A stretch of DNA of 64,000 bases. Source: Streptomyces sp. Ru72. Its GTDB lineage: Bacteria > Actinomycetota > Actinomycetes > Streptomycetales > Streptomycetaceae. The notes below the pieces were generated by a model that saw only the letters and a program-made list of their open reading frames with translations, searched no databases and had not been told where the DNA came from. A program made the translations under genes and the position numbers. The DNA lies in contig NZ_PQSR01000008.1 in NCBI RefSeq assembly GCF_002920635.1, positions 80,681 to 144,680 on the forward strand, in the 5' to 3' direction. Below, piece after piece: positions 1 to 10,288 of the stretch; within the stretch, counting starts at the first letter, position 1; each line of letters opens with the position of its first letter.

Positions 1-338
1 GTGGCGAACTCGCCGCCGCTGACGTCGCCGGGCATCAGCACCAGGCTGCCCGAGCCGGGGGGCCGGTTGCGCAGCACCGGGTGTTCGGTCTCGGCCCAGA
101 CGTCGATGCGGGCCGGTTCGCCGACCTCGCCGGTCAGGTAGGAGTGCAGGCCGCGGTCCTCGGCGGCCCGGCGGGCGTCGGGCACGTCGAAGACGGCCGC
201 CGCGGTGGGCGAGCCGAAGTCGAAGTCCAGGTAGCAGACGTCGTCGCCGGCCAGCGCCCGGTGGTATGCCAGGTTGGCGCTGGTGACGGAGCGGCCCGTG
301 CCTCCCTTGTCGGAGGCCGCGAAGACGAGCACGGTCAC
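1..338 (-). CDS. SCO2523-family variant P-loop ATPase (3' end outside window)
   Basis: Partial gene; only the first ~112 residues lie in the window. It begins at a GTG that overlaps the stop of the upstream gene by four bases (GTGA), so the two are translationally coupled. The N-terminus is a ParA/MinD-like (SIMIBI) P-loop: residues ~7-14 read SDKGGTGRS, a deviant Walker A in which the usual P-loop Lys before Ser/Thr is Arg, followed by a beta-strand ending LDFDFGSP, the position of the Walker A' aspartate. I recall this as the uncharacterised family named after S. coelicolor SCO2523. Function unknown; a nucleotide-sensing or partitioning role is inference only. Confidence 0.75.
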   Translation of the reverse strand, partial: MTVLVFAASDKGGTGRSVTSANLAYHRALAGDDVCYLDFDFGSPTAAAVFDVPDARRAAEDRGLHSYLTGEVGEPARIDVWAETEHPVLRNRPPGSGSLVLMPGDVSGGEFA

Positions 339-2173
339 ACCCCCTGGGCCGCGGCTTCGCGGGCCCGGGCGAGGGCGTCGAGCTGTCCGAGGACGTCGAG
401 GGTCAACGAGCAGGCGGTGCCGGGTTGTTCGTCCACGAGCTTGCGGGCGCGGCGCAACTTGACCTCGATGCTCCTGAGTTCCATGCCGCGGTTTCCCTCG
501 GAGGCCGGCGCGGGCTCCATCTGCTCGTTGCCGAGGAGGTGGGTCGACTCGCTCAGCAACGCGCGGGCCAGCACGGTCAGTTCGGAGCTGCGGATGGGGG
601 GCTGCTTGTACATCTGGTGGACCTGGACCATCACCTCGGTGACGCGCTCGGTGACGCTCCAGGACACCTGCCCCTCGTACGGCGGGGTGTCGGGGTAGGC
701 GGCGTGGACGTTGTCCCACAGGCCGGTGCCCTCGCCGTCGCCGATCCGGCGCCGCCACAGGTGGTCGAAGATGTCCTCGGCGAGCCGGAGCAGCCGGTCG
801 TGCGAGCCCAGGTTGCGGGACAGTGTGCACAGCTGGATGGTCCGCTTGAGCAGCTGAGCGGAGAAGTCGCTCATGATCCACTGCATGGGCGGTCCGACGC
901 TCTCGCTGCCCTGCAACGGCAGGGTGACGCCGGGGTGGTGCAGCCGGACCATGGGGTCGTCGCGGGTCATGCGGCTGGTGATGCGTCCGCGTTCGGCGAG
1001 GCGTTCCATGACGCTGACGGTGCGGGTCAGGTCGTCGTCGGTGGCGCGGCGACGCATCAGGTCGTGGACGAGGATGGCGGCGACGGAGAGGGAGAAGTAC
1101 TCGGATTCGAGCTTCTGGCCCGTGGTGCGCCAGGGGATGTCCTCGAGGGGCCAGCGGTCGCCGCCGAAGCGCGCGATGCCGGACCAGAACTGCTGGGTGA
1201 TCTCCCAGCGCAGTCGTAACGCCTCGGCGAGCCGCTGCTGTTCGGGGTTGAGCAGGCCGAGGGTGAGGGTGCGGTCGGAGAACAGGTCCTGGATACCGTC
1301 GAGGGCGACGACGGTGAAGTAGAGGTACGGCACCGGGTTGGCGACGCCCTGGGGCTGCGGCCCGATGGGTTCTTCGGTCGCGACCTCGGGCGCGTCCCTG
1401 ACGATGCTCCAGCCCCAGCCGCATTCGAAGAGCTGGTTCGGGTCCTTGAGGCCTTCCTCGACGTCGACACCGAGGACGAAGCTCTCGACGATGGCGGCGC
1501 GCAGGGCCTCGAAGCGGTCCTGGAACCTGCGCAGCACGTGCCGCTGCGACAGCCGTCCCTGGCCGAGGAGTTCGCACAGTGTGCGCCCCTGGGAGGAGTC
1601 GGTGTCGAAGACGTTGATGGTGAAGGAGCGCAGCAGGCTCACCATGGCCGCGGTGAGGCGGTTGCTGGTGGCGGCGCGCACCTCCTGGATGGTCTCCAGG
1701 ATGTCCCCGCGCCGGGTCTTCGACTCGTAGATCTTGAGGAAGCCGAGGGTGGCCAGGCACAGGGTGATCGACATGGAGTACGAGTCGACGACTCCGAGGT
1801 CGCGCTGTTCCTGGGTGAGGTCCCGGTCCTTGTCCCCGGACACGAAGTAGTGGCCGCCGGCGAACGTGGGTCTCTTCTCGTCGGTGTGCCTGCGCATGAA
1901 CTCGGCGGTCGCCGTGACGAGGTTCGCGGGGATCTCCAGGCGCCCGCCGGCCCGCTTCATCACCCTCTGGACGTCGTCCTGTGTGGTGTCCGGGTCGTCC
2001 AGGCGGAAGGCGGGGATCTCGGTGGCCGGGTACAGGATGCAGAGCAGGCGCTCGGCGTCGGCGACGCTGCTCTCCCCACCCCGTTTGCCCCAGGTCCACT
2101 CCCCGCCGTCGAACGAGTGGCGGGCGATCGCCTGCCAGATGTCCAGCAGATGCTGGCGTGGCTTGATCTGCAT
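335..2173 (-). CDS. SCO2524-family protein of unknown function
   Basis: A 612-residue soluble protein with no signal peptide or membrane segment and no motif I recognise. It looks mostly alpha-helical, with a charged helical C-terminal tail (about residues 560-605, ELRSIEVKLRRARKLVDEQ). The order and family match the S. coelicolor SCO2524 type, which sits between a methyltransferase (upstream here) and the variant P-loop protein (downstream, four-base overlap). The fixed neighbourhood suggests the three products act together, but no activity can be read from the sequence. The start is the first ATG of the frame; 72 bp separate it from the methyltransferase stop. Confidence 0.8.
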   Translation of the reverse strand: MQIKPRQHLLDIWQAIARHSFDGGEWTWGKRGGESSVADAERLLCILYPATEIPAFRLDDPDTTQDDVQRVMKRAGGRLEIPANLVTATAEFMRRHTDEKRPTFAGGHYFVSGDKDRDLTQEQRDLGVVDSYSMSITLCLATLGFLKIYESKTRRGDILETIQEVRAATSNRLTAAMVSLLRSFTINVFDTDSSQGRTLCELLGQGRLSQRHVLRRFQDRFEALRAAIVESFVLGVDVEEGLKDPNQLFECGWGWSIVRDAPEVATEEPIGPQPQGVANPVPYLYFTVVALDGIQDLFSDRTLTLGLLNPEQQRLAEALRLRWEITQQFWSGIARFGGDRWPLEDIPWRTTGQKLESEYFSLSVAAILVHDLMRRRATDDDLTRTVSVMERLAERGRITSRMTRDDPMVRLHHPGVTLPLQGSESVGPPMQWIMSDFSAQLLKRTIQLCTLSRNLGSHDRLLRLAEDIFDHLWRRRIGDGEGTGLWDNVHAAYPDTPPYEGQVSWSVTERVTEVMVQVHQMYKQPPIRSSELTVLARALLSESTHLLGNEQMEPAPASEGNRGMELRSIEVKLRRARKLVDEQPGTACSLTLDVLGQLDALARAREAAAQGV

Positions 2174-2245
2174 CCCATGCCCCTCACACAGGCCGCGCTG
2201 CCGTCATTGGAGGACGTGCCGTCTTCTGTTGTGACGATGCGGTCC

Positions 2246-3049
2246 TCAAACGGCCGGAATATCGGACTCCGGAATGTCGGACTCCGAATTCGTCCAGCCG
2301 TAGGCGACGATCATTCCCGAATAGCCTTCACGCACGGCGGCCGAAGCCTTGAGACGCATGGTCTTGAACTCGCCCGCGAAAGGCACGAGACTCTCGTACA
2401 CCTCCAACTCTCCCACGTCGCACGCCGGGAAGAAATGCTTGCCCGCGTGATAACCGGACGAATGTTCCATGAACGCGGCGGCGAAGGGGGCACCGGGGGC
2501 CAGGGCGCGCAGGAAGCACTCGACGGCGCGGGCGAACTCCGCGTGCGAGGTGGTCATCGACTCCGCGACGAAGAACATGGTCCCCATGGACCAGCGACCC
2601 TGGTACCGCACCAGGTCGAAGAGGTTGCCCGACTGGACCCGGACCACGTCCCGGAACCTGGCGCGCGGGTCCAACTCCAGTGAGCCGTAAGCCTCGTTCT
2701 TGCGCAGGAGGTCCCAGAACTGGTCCCAGTTCCCGTCGTAGGAGGCGACCTGGCTCTCGAGGTAGCGGACGTTCGACGGCGAGCGCTCGTAGAGGGTGAT
2801 CTCGTCGCACCAGGGGAGCATGGCGAGCGCCGGGTAGAGGTTCGCACCGGCCCCGACATCGATGCCCGAAACGCGGGCGGTGTCACGTCCCTGGAAATGA
2901 TCGCCGAAATGATCGCCTACGATCTGAAGGATCTCCGCGTCCTCCGCCTGCAGGCCGCGGTAATTGTGCTCGACGTAGGCAATGGGGTCGAATGCGGCCC
3001 ATGATACGTCCGCATTCAGCTGTACATCCCCCGGCGATCTGAAGGTCAT
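2246..3049 (-). CDS. SCO2525-family SAM-dependent methyltransferase (NNMT/PNMT/TEMT-like)
   Basis: A 267-residue class I methyltransferase. The SAM-binding motif I is IDVGAGANLYPAL (about residue 60), followed by an acidic strand-2 end (TLYERSPSN) and a C-terminal fold resembling the NNMT/PNMT/TEMT small-molecule N-methyltransferases; the N-terminal AYVEHNYRG also resembles that family. The frame is open upstream to 3280, but the start chosen at 3049 gives the family-typical N-terminus and lies 6 nt after a TACGCT -10 box, predicting a leaderless mRNA. It heads the leftward trio with the SCO2524- and SCO2523-type genes. Substrate unknown. Confidence 0.8.
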   Translation of the reverse strand: MTFRSPGDVQLNADVSWAAFDPIAYVEHNYRGLQAEDAEILQIVGDHFGDHFQGRDTARVSGIDVGAGANLYPALAMLPWCDEITLYERSPSNVRYLESQVASYDGNWDQFWDLLRKNEAYGSLELDPRARFRDVVRVQSGNLFDLVRYQGRWSMGTMFFVAESMTTSHAEFARAVECFLRALAPGAPFAAAFMEHSSGYHAGKHFFPACDVGELEVYESLVPFAGEFKTMRLKASAAVREGYSGMIVAYGWTNSESDIPESDIPAV

Positions 3050-3055
3050 TGGTCG

Positions 3056-3061
3056 AGCGTA
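3056..3061 (-). promoter_or_regulatory. Predicted -10 box of leaderless methyltransferase mRNA
   Basis: TACGCT lies six bases upstream of the ATG at 3049, so transcription would begin at or next to the start codon. No convincing -35 and no Shine-Dalgarno sequence is visible. Confidence 0.4.
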
Positions 3062-3312
3062 CCAATCGGAAGACCGGGCGGGATCCCCCCTGGGCCAACC
3101 GGGCGACGCAGTTGGGCCACTCGGGGCGCACCGGGGGCGCATCGGGGCGAATGACTTATTGGACCTGATCCTGCCTTGAACGGGCTGGATCGTCCCGCTC
3201 AAGATGGTCGGAAATCTGTCGAACATACCCGAACGGCAGACAGCGCGCGTCCCACTCGTACCACCCGTACGGATGGTCACCCGCGCTTGACTCCATTCCG
3301 CAGGGGGGCGGC

Positions 3313-3846
3313 ATGACTGTGTTTCCAGAGGAACGTTTCCCTTCCCGTGGCGGGTCCACCGGACCGGCTCTGTTCCACGACCGGGCGTTCGTCGACCGCC
3401 CCCTGACGATGCGGGGGGTCACGGAGGACGACCTGCCCGAACTGGTGCGGGTGGACAGGGAGGCGTTCCCCGACGAGCCGTACCCCTACTTCGTGCTGCG
3501 CCAGCTGTTCGACCTGCACGGGGACTGTCTGCTGGTGCTCGACGACGGGCAGGGCCTGCACGGATACGTCCTCTACGTCACCACGCCGGACCGCTACCGG
3601 AGTTGGATCGTCAGCCTCGGTGTGACCAGGGACCAGCGGGGGCGCGGGCTCGGGCGGCGGCTGATGCTGGAGGTGCTGCGCCGGCTGCGGGCCGAGGAGG
3701 TGCGCGAGGTACGGCTGACGGTGGAGCCGGCGAACGCGGCTGCGATCATGCTCTACCGGTCGCTGGGGTTCTCGTCCGACGAGGGGGTGCGCAAGGACTA
3801 CTTCGGGGCCGGGGAGGACCGGCTCATCATGACGCTCGGCCTGTGA
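3313..3846 (+). CDS. GNAT family N-acetyltransferase
   Basis: A 177-residue Gcn5-related acetyltransferase, cytosolic. The acetyl-CoA pyrophosphate-binding loop is seen in motif A, LGVTRDQRGRGLGRRLM (about residues 101-117), and the motif-B region EPANAAAIMLYRSLGFSSD (about 140-158) is typical of RimI-like members. The ATG is preceded by a purine-rich AGGGGGG at suitable spacing. The gene stands alone, divergent from the methyltransferase and tail-to-tail with the phosphatase gene, which it overlaps by about 20 bp. The acceptor cannot be predicted. Confidence 0.85.
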   Translation: MTVFPEERFPSRGGSTGPALFHDRAFVDRPLTMRGVTEDDLPELVRVDREAFPDEPYPYFVLRQLFDLHGDCLLVLDDGQGLHGYVLYVTTPDRYRSWIVSLGVTRDQRGRGLGRRLMLEVLRRLRAEEVREVRLTVEPANAAAIMLYRSLGFSSDEGVRKDYFGAGEDRLIMTLGL

Positions 3847-4303
3847 AGCGCCGTACGTACCGCCGCTGCCAGGGCGTTTCCGCGGCGTGCCGGTCGTAGT
3901 GGGCGCGCACATAGGCCACGGCCCGCTCCGGCGGTACGCCGTCCAGTACGGCGAGGCAGGCGAGAGCGGTACCGGTACGGCCACGTCCGCCGCCGCAGGC
4001 GACCTCGACGCGCCCGCGCGCGGCGCGCTCCCATGCCTCGGTCAGCAGCCGCCGGGCCTCGCCACGGCTGCTGGGCAACCCGAAGTCGGGCCACCGCAGC
4101 CAGTCGGAGTCCCAGGACACGTCCGGGGGCCGCTTGCCGAGCAGATACAGCCCGTACGTGGGCGCGGGCCCGTCCGGCACGGGCCGCCGCAGGCCCCGCC
4201 CGCGCACCAGCCGTCCGGACGGCAGTCGCAGGACGCCGGGAGTCCCGGGGTCCCAGCCTCCGCCGTCGGCCCTGCTGCCGTCGTCCGGTTCGTGATCGCT
4301 CAT
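3827..4303 (-). CDS. Protein-tyrosine/dual-specificity phosphatase-like protein
   Basis: A 158-residue cytosolic protein with the cysteine-phosphatase loop CGGGRGRTG (Cys-X5-Arg; about residues 109-117), which supplies the nucleophile and phosphate-binding arginine. An upstream WPDFGLPSS segment could carry the general-acid aspartate of the WPD loop, so the enzyme is probably active. The frame is open upstream to 4573, but the ATG at 4303 starts a natural N-terminus (MSDHEPDDG) before the GC-rich antisense part. It converges on the GNAT gene. Physiological substrate unknown. Confidence 0.75.
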   Translation of the reverse strand: MSDHEPDDGSRADGGGWDPGTPGVLRLPSGRLVRGRGLRRPVPDGPAPTYGLYLLGKRPPDVSWDSDWLRWPDFGLPSSRGEARRLLTEAWERAARGRVEVACGGGRGRTGTALACLAVLDGVPPERAVAYVRAHYDRHAAETPWQRRYVRRFTGRAS

Positions 4304-4515
4304 CGGTCCAGTGTCGGCCGGTGGCCCCGCGGGGGCGGGCCGTTTCGCGGGTGGCGGACGGGCGCGTCGGCGGCCGTCCGCCACCGCTCCCGCTGCCACC
4401 ATCCCGGGGAGGGGGCGAGCCGCCTCCGAGCCGAACACGTCGGCCGTCCCGGCCCTCCACGGCCACCGCCATGGCGGGCGCGGCGCCACGAACAAGAACA
4501 CGTCCGGGAGCCCCG

Positions 4516-5451
4516 ATGCCCTTCCCCGCCCCGCTGACCGGAGTGATCCCGCCCGTCTGCACCCCCTTGACACCGGACCGCGAGGTGGATGTGCCCTCTC
4601 TTCTGCGGCTGGTGGACCATCTGCTGAACGGCGGGGTGGACGCCCTGTTCGTGCTCGGGTCCTCCTCCGAGGCCGCCCACCTCACGGACCGTCAACGGGC
4701 CGCCGTGGTCGAGTCGGTGGTGGCCCATGTCGCCGGGCAGGTGCCGGTACTGGCCGGGGCCATCGACATGACGACACCCCGGGTGCTGGACCACGTGACC
4801 TCTGTGACACGGGCGGGCGCGGACGCGGTCGTCGTGACGGCGCCCTTCTACACACGGACGCACCCCGCGGAGATCGCCCGGCACTACCGGCTGGTCGCAC
4901 AGCACTCCCCCGTGCCGGTCGTGGCCTACGACATCCCCGTGTCCGTGCACGTGAAGCTGGGCTGGGAGCTGGTGCTGGAACTGGCGGCGGACAGGACGCT
5001 GGCCGGGCTGAAGGACTCCAGCGGTGACCTGGCCGGTCTGCGTGCGGTCGTGACGGGGGTGCGGTCGCGTCCCGCGCTCTTGGGGTTCAGCGCGCTGACG
5101 GGTTCGGAGCTGGTCGTCGACTCGGCCCTGGCGCTCGGCGCCGACGGGGCGGTGCCCGGGCTGGCCAACGTGGACCCGGAGGGCTATGTCCGGCTGGACC
5201 GGCTGTGCCGCGCGGGCGACTGGGAGGCGGCGCGGGCCGAACAGGAGCGGCTGTGCGCGCTGTACGGCATGGTCGGTGTCGGGGACCCGGCCCGGATGGG
5301 CGGGAGTTCGTCGGCGCTGGGCGCGTTCAAGGCGGCGTTGCATCTGCGCGGGGTGATCGCGTGTCCGGTGACGGCGGAGCCACAGGTGCCGCTCACGCAG
5401 GAGGAGCGGGAGGAGGTCGGGAAGTGTCTCGCGGCGGCCGGGCTGCTGTGA
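4516..5451 (+). CDS. Dihydrodipicolinate synthase/N-acetylneuraminate lyase family protein
   Basis: A 311-residue class I aldolase-type TIM barrel. The Schiff-base lysine is in AGLKDSSGD (about residue 162) and the catalytic tyrosine in VAYDIP (about residue 137). The GTTGE phosphate loop of true DapA is replaced by GSSSE, so a biosynthetic DapA role is not assured; a catabolic 2-keto-acid aldolase or dehydratase is equally possible. ATG 4516 is preceded by GGGAG at 4506-4510, although the frame is open much further upstream through the antisense of the phosphatase gene. It converges on the TerB-like gene. Confidence 0.85.
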   Translation: MPFPAPLTGVIPPVCTPLTPDREVDVPSLLRLVDHLLNGGVDALFVLGSSSEAAHLTDRQRAAVVESVVAHVAGQVPVLAGAIDMTTPRVLDHVTSVTRAGADAVVVTAPFYTRTHPAEIARHYRLVAQHSPVPVVAYDIPVSVHVKLGWELVLELAADRTLAGLKDSSGDLAGLRAVVTGVRSRPALLGFSALTGSELVVDSALALGADGAVPGLANVDPEGYVRLDRLCRAGDWEAARAEQERLCALYGMVGVGDPARMGGSSSALGAFKAALHLRGVIACPVTAEPQVPLTQEEREEVGKCLAAAGLL

Positions 5452-5512
5452 CGGTAACTCGGGCCGGTCAGGGCCGGAGCCGGACCGAGTGACCGGTGCC
5501 CCGTCGTTGCGA

Positions 5513-6220
5513 TTACGACACCGTGCGGGCCGCCGCGAGCAGGCGGGTCACGTCCTGCGAGCAGATCGTCAGGGCCGCGCCCACCGTGGCCAGGACGTCG
5601 CGTTCCGCAGGGGTGTACGGGCCGTCGGCCAGGGCGATGCGAGCGCCCTGGAGGAGGATGGACTCCCGGCCGGCGGGGGCGAGGTGCGGGGCGAGCGGGT
5701 CCAGGGCCTCGTGCAGCTCTATGGCCAGACTCGCGCCGCCGCCCGGTTCGCCGCAGACCCGGCCGGTGTCGGCGGCCACGGCGTCGACCAGGGCGCTGAG
5801 CCCGTCCGCCGTGCAGTCGTCGAAGCCGGCGGAGCGGACGGCGGCGGCGGCCGTCTCCAGGGACGTACGGGAGCAGGTGCCTCCTGCGGCGAGGACCGCC
5901 AGGGCCACGGTGTGGACGGCGTCGCGGAGCATCGCGGCGAAGCGGGTGGTGGTCGGGTGGTCGAGGACGTCCGTGCCGTAGTGGTGGCCGCAGGCCGCGC
6001 ACTCCACGACCGGACCCGTCTCCCCGCGCGGCACGACCGGCAGGCCGGCGAGGGTGAGGCGGCGGCGTCCGGTGAGGCGCTGGTAGTTGCGGTCGCCCCC
6101 GCAGCCGGGGCAGAAGAACTCGCCGTCGCCGACGGTGGTCCACGCGATGCGGACGCCGAGGACCTGCGAAATGCGGCCCTTGCGGGCTTCCGGGCCGTTG
6201 CGTCCCCGTCCTGGCAGCAC
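5513..6220 (-). CDS. TerB family tellurite-resistance-like protein with zinc ribbon
   Basis: A 235-residue protein. GTG 6220 is chosen over the ATG at 6277 because GGAGG lies six bases before it. The N-terminal third holds two Cys-X2-Cys pairs (CPGCGGD and CAACGHH), a zinc-ribbon-like module; the C-terminal two thirds are helical and TerB-like (residues ~95-235). TerB proteins are associated with metal and stress responses, but the biochemical role is not established. It lies downstream of leuA, separated by a strong hairpin, so it is probably transcribed on its own. Confidence 0.75.
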   Translation of the reverse strand: MLPGRGRNGPEARKGRISQVLGVRIAWTTVGDGEFFCPGCGGDRNYQRLTGRRRLTLAGLPVVPRGETGPVVECAACGHHYGTDVLDHPTTTRFAAMLRDAVHTVALAVLAAGGTCSRTSLETAAAAVRSAGFDDCTADGLSALVDAVAADTGRVCGEPGGGASLAIELHEALDPLAPHLAPAGRESILLQGARIALADGPYTPAERDVLATVGAALTICSQDVTRLLAAARTVS

Positions 6221-6266
6221 GTCGCACCTCCGTCCTCGCCGCGGCAACATCGCCGCTGCTGGCGTG

Positions 6267-6296
6267 ATGTTAGCCACATTGTTGAGGCGGAGTCAG
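6267..6296 (-). promoter_or_regulatory. Candidate promoter of the TerB-like gene
   Basis: On the minus strand CTGACT and TAACAT are separated by 18 bases, about 45 bp before the GTG start. Reasonable match to a housekeeping sigma promoter; not tested. Confidence 0.35.
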
Positions 6297-6350
6297 TACC
6301 CCGGACGAGACCTCCTCGTGATCTTCGGCCGAAATGGCCGGTGCACGACG

Positions 6351-6384
6351 CGGCCCCGTCCGCCTCAGGAGGCGGACGGGGCCG
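6351..6384 (-). terminator. Strong hairpin terminator after leuA
   Basis: Perfect 16-bp inverted repeat (CGGCCCCGTCCGCCTC and its complement) with a 2-nt loop, 20 bp beyond the leuA stop. No U tract, as is usual in this GC range. Confidence 0.75.
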
Positions 6385-6404
6385 TGAACCCGGAGGTCAG
6401 AGGG

Positions 6405-8275
<1,871 letters not shown>

Positions 8276-8348
8276 AGGCGCGCCGGATGCGAAGGCCTGT
8301 ATCAGTATGCGGGACCGGAGGCGACTTTCGGACAAAAAGTACCTAAAG

Positions 8349-9209
8349 TCACATATTCCGCATGGCCCCACTCGGAGCCAGGTCCTGCAGTCCCACCACC
8401 CGCAGCAACTGGAGGCGCTCGAACGACTCCGTGCCGGGGCGAGCCGTGTGGACGATCAGCAGCTGATGGTGCTCGTGGCTGAGCAGCGCCTCGCAGTCCA
8501 GTTCCAGCAGGCCGACCACGGGGTGCTGGAAGCGCTTGGTGCTCCGGTGCCGCGAGGAGACCTCGTGTTCGTCCCAGAGGCGGGCGAACTCCGCGCTCGC
8601 CGAGCGGAGTTCGGCGGCCAGGGCGGCCGGTTCCGGGTCGTCGGGGCGGGCGGCGGCGACCGCGCGCAGGCTCGCCACGTGCGCGCGGGCGTGGTCGGGC
8701 CGGTCCTCGGGCGGGAACAGCCCCCGGGCGGCCGGGTCCAGGAAGAACCGGCGGGTCAGGTTGCGCTCGCCCGGCGGGCGGGACATCACGTCGCCGACCA
8801 GTGCCCTGGCCATCGCGTTCTGCGCCAGCACCTCGGAGCAGTCGGTGACCACCTGTGCCGGTGTGTCGTGCAGCCGGTCCAGGACCAGCAGCAGCCCGGG
8901 GCGGACATGCCTCGACGCCGTCTCGCGGCGCGGCGGCTCCTCGCCCGTCAGGTGGAAGAGGTGGTCGCGTTCGTCGTCCGTCAGGCGCAGCGCCCTCGCC
9001 AGCGCGGTGAGCATCTGACGGGACGGGCGCGGCCCCCGGGACTGCTCCAGGCGCGTGTAGTAGTCGACCGACATGCCGGCGAGCCCCGCCACCTCCTCCC
9101 GGCGCAGGCCCGGGGTGCGGCGCCGGGCTCCCGGGGGGAGGCCGACGTCGGACGGCTCGAGACGGGCCCGGCTGCGGCGCAGGAAGTCGGCGAGTTCGGC
9201 TCGGTTCAC
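8349..9209 (-). CDS. XRE-family regulator with MmyB-like ligand-binding domain
   Basis: 286 residues. Residues ~1-90 form an XRE helix-turn-helix with the actinobacterial signature RRTPGLRREEVAGLAGMSVDYYTRLEQ; the rest is an MmyB-type PAS-like ligand-binding domain (DPAARGLFPPEDRPDHARAHVASLR). Regulators of this class usually control the divergent oxidoreductase, here the NmrA-like gene at 9333, from the shared 123-bp intergenic region. GTG start with GAGGGG immediately before it (poorly spaced). Some relatives are thought to bind fatty acids or polyketide-like ligands; the ligand here is unknown. Confidence 0.88.
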   Translation of the reverse strand: MNRAELADFLRRSRARLEPSDVGLPPGARRRTPGLRREEVAGLAGMSVDYYTRLEQSRGPRPSRQMLTALARALRLTDDERDHLFHLTGEEPPRRETASRHVRPGLLLVLDRLHDTPAQVVTDCSEVLAQNAMARALVGDVMSRPPGERNLTRRFFLDPAARGLFPPEDRPDHARAHVASLRAVAAARPDDPEPAALAAELRSASAEFARLWDEHEVSSRHRSTKRFQHPVVGLLELDCEALLSHEHHQLLIVHTARPGTESFERLQLLRVVGLQDLAPSGAMRNM

Positions 9210-9332
9210 CCCTCAAGACTGCGGCAGCCCGGCCGGCTTATCCAGGGACTGCCGATCCCCCGATCGACGGGTCTCTCCCGGCCGGCGCGGCACTCCCCGA
9301 GGCTGGTGGCACCGGACCGAGAGGAGCAGATC

Positions 9333-10187
9333 ATGTTGACACTGGTGACGGGCACGACGGGACAGGTCGGCCGGCGCTTCGTCCCGAGGCTGCTGGCGCA
9401 GCGGCGGCCGGGCGAGGAGGTACGGGTCCTGGTGCGCGACGCGGCGCGCGGCGAGCGCTTCGCGGAGCTCGGCGCCGAGATCGTGGTGGGCGACCTGCGG
9501 GACGCGGAGGCGCTCGGCAAGGCGGTGGCCGGGGCGGACGCGGTCGTGAACGTCGCGGCGGCCTTCCGCGGGGTGCCGGACGAGGAGGCGTGGGCCGTCA
9601 ACCGGGACGCGGCCGTGGAACTGGGCCGGGCCGCCCTGTCCTCGGGCGTGCGCCGCTTCGTGCAGGTCAGCACGGGGCTGGTGTACGGCGTCGGGCGGGG
9701 CCGCCCGCTGACCGAGGACGACGAGGTACGGCCCGGCGGCGCGATGTGGGGCGCCTACGCGGAGTCCAAGGCCGAGGCCGAGCGGCAGCTGCTCGCGCTG
9801 GAGGGCGTGGAGGTGCGGATCGGTCGGCTCCCCTTCGTGTACGGCGAGGGCGATCCACACCTCGCCCAGTCCCTGAGGTGGGCGGCGACCTGGGCGGCGA
9901 CCCAGCGGCTGCACATGGGGCACCACGCGGACGTCGCCCAGGGGCTGCTGCGCCTGCTCCACGCGCCGGCGGTCGGCTCACCGGTCTACAACATCGCCGA
10001 CGACGCCCCGGTGACGGCGGTCGACCTGCACCAGCTCAACGGTGTCGAGGTGCCCGCCGAACTCCACGCGCGTACGGATCCCGACCCGTGGTTCGGGATC
10101 ATGTCCACCGAGCGGATCCGCCGGGACCTCGGCTTCCGGCCCCACTACCCGACCGTGTGGGCCGCCCGCGACGCCGGCGCGCTGTAG
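9333..10187 (+). CDS. NAD(P)-dependent epimerase/oxidoreductase, NmrA/SDR-extended type
   Basis: 284-residue atypical short-chain dehydrogenase. The Rossmann dinucleotide loop is TGTTGQVGRR at residues ~7-16, with VVGDLRD downstream for cofactor discrimination and an extended-SDR-type active site (STGLVYG, then YAESKAEAE, giving Tyr-X3-Lys at about residue 141). GAGGAG stands seven bases before ATG 9333. It is divergently transcribed from an MmyB-type XRE regulator and followed 101 bp later by a classical SDR on the same strand. Substrate unknown. Confidence 0.85.
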   Translation: MLTLVTGTTGQVGRRFVPRLLAQRRPGEEVRVLVRDAARGERFAELGAEIVVGDLRDAEALGKAVAGADAVVNVAAAFRGVPDEEAWAVNRDAAVELGRAALSSGVRRFVQVSTGLVYGVGRGRPLTEDDEVRPGGAMWGAYAESKAEAERQLLALEGVEVRIGRLPFVYGEGDPHLAQSLRWAATWAATQRLHMGHHADVAQGLLRLLHAPAVGSPVYNIADDAPVTAVDLHQLNGVEVPAELHARTDPDPWFGIMSTERIRRDLGFRPHYPTVWAARDAGAL

Positions 10188-10288
10188 TACCGGCCAGGAA
10201 CCGGCCTCCGTTTGCCCGGTACGTCCCCGGGTACTGCGATCCCTCGTCGACCCCTCGTCCAGGACCGCACACCCCACGGGAGGCCCGT

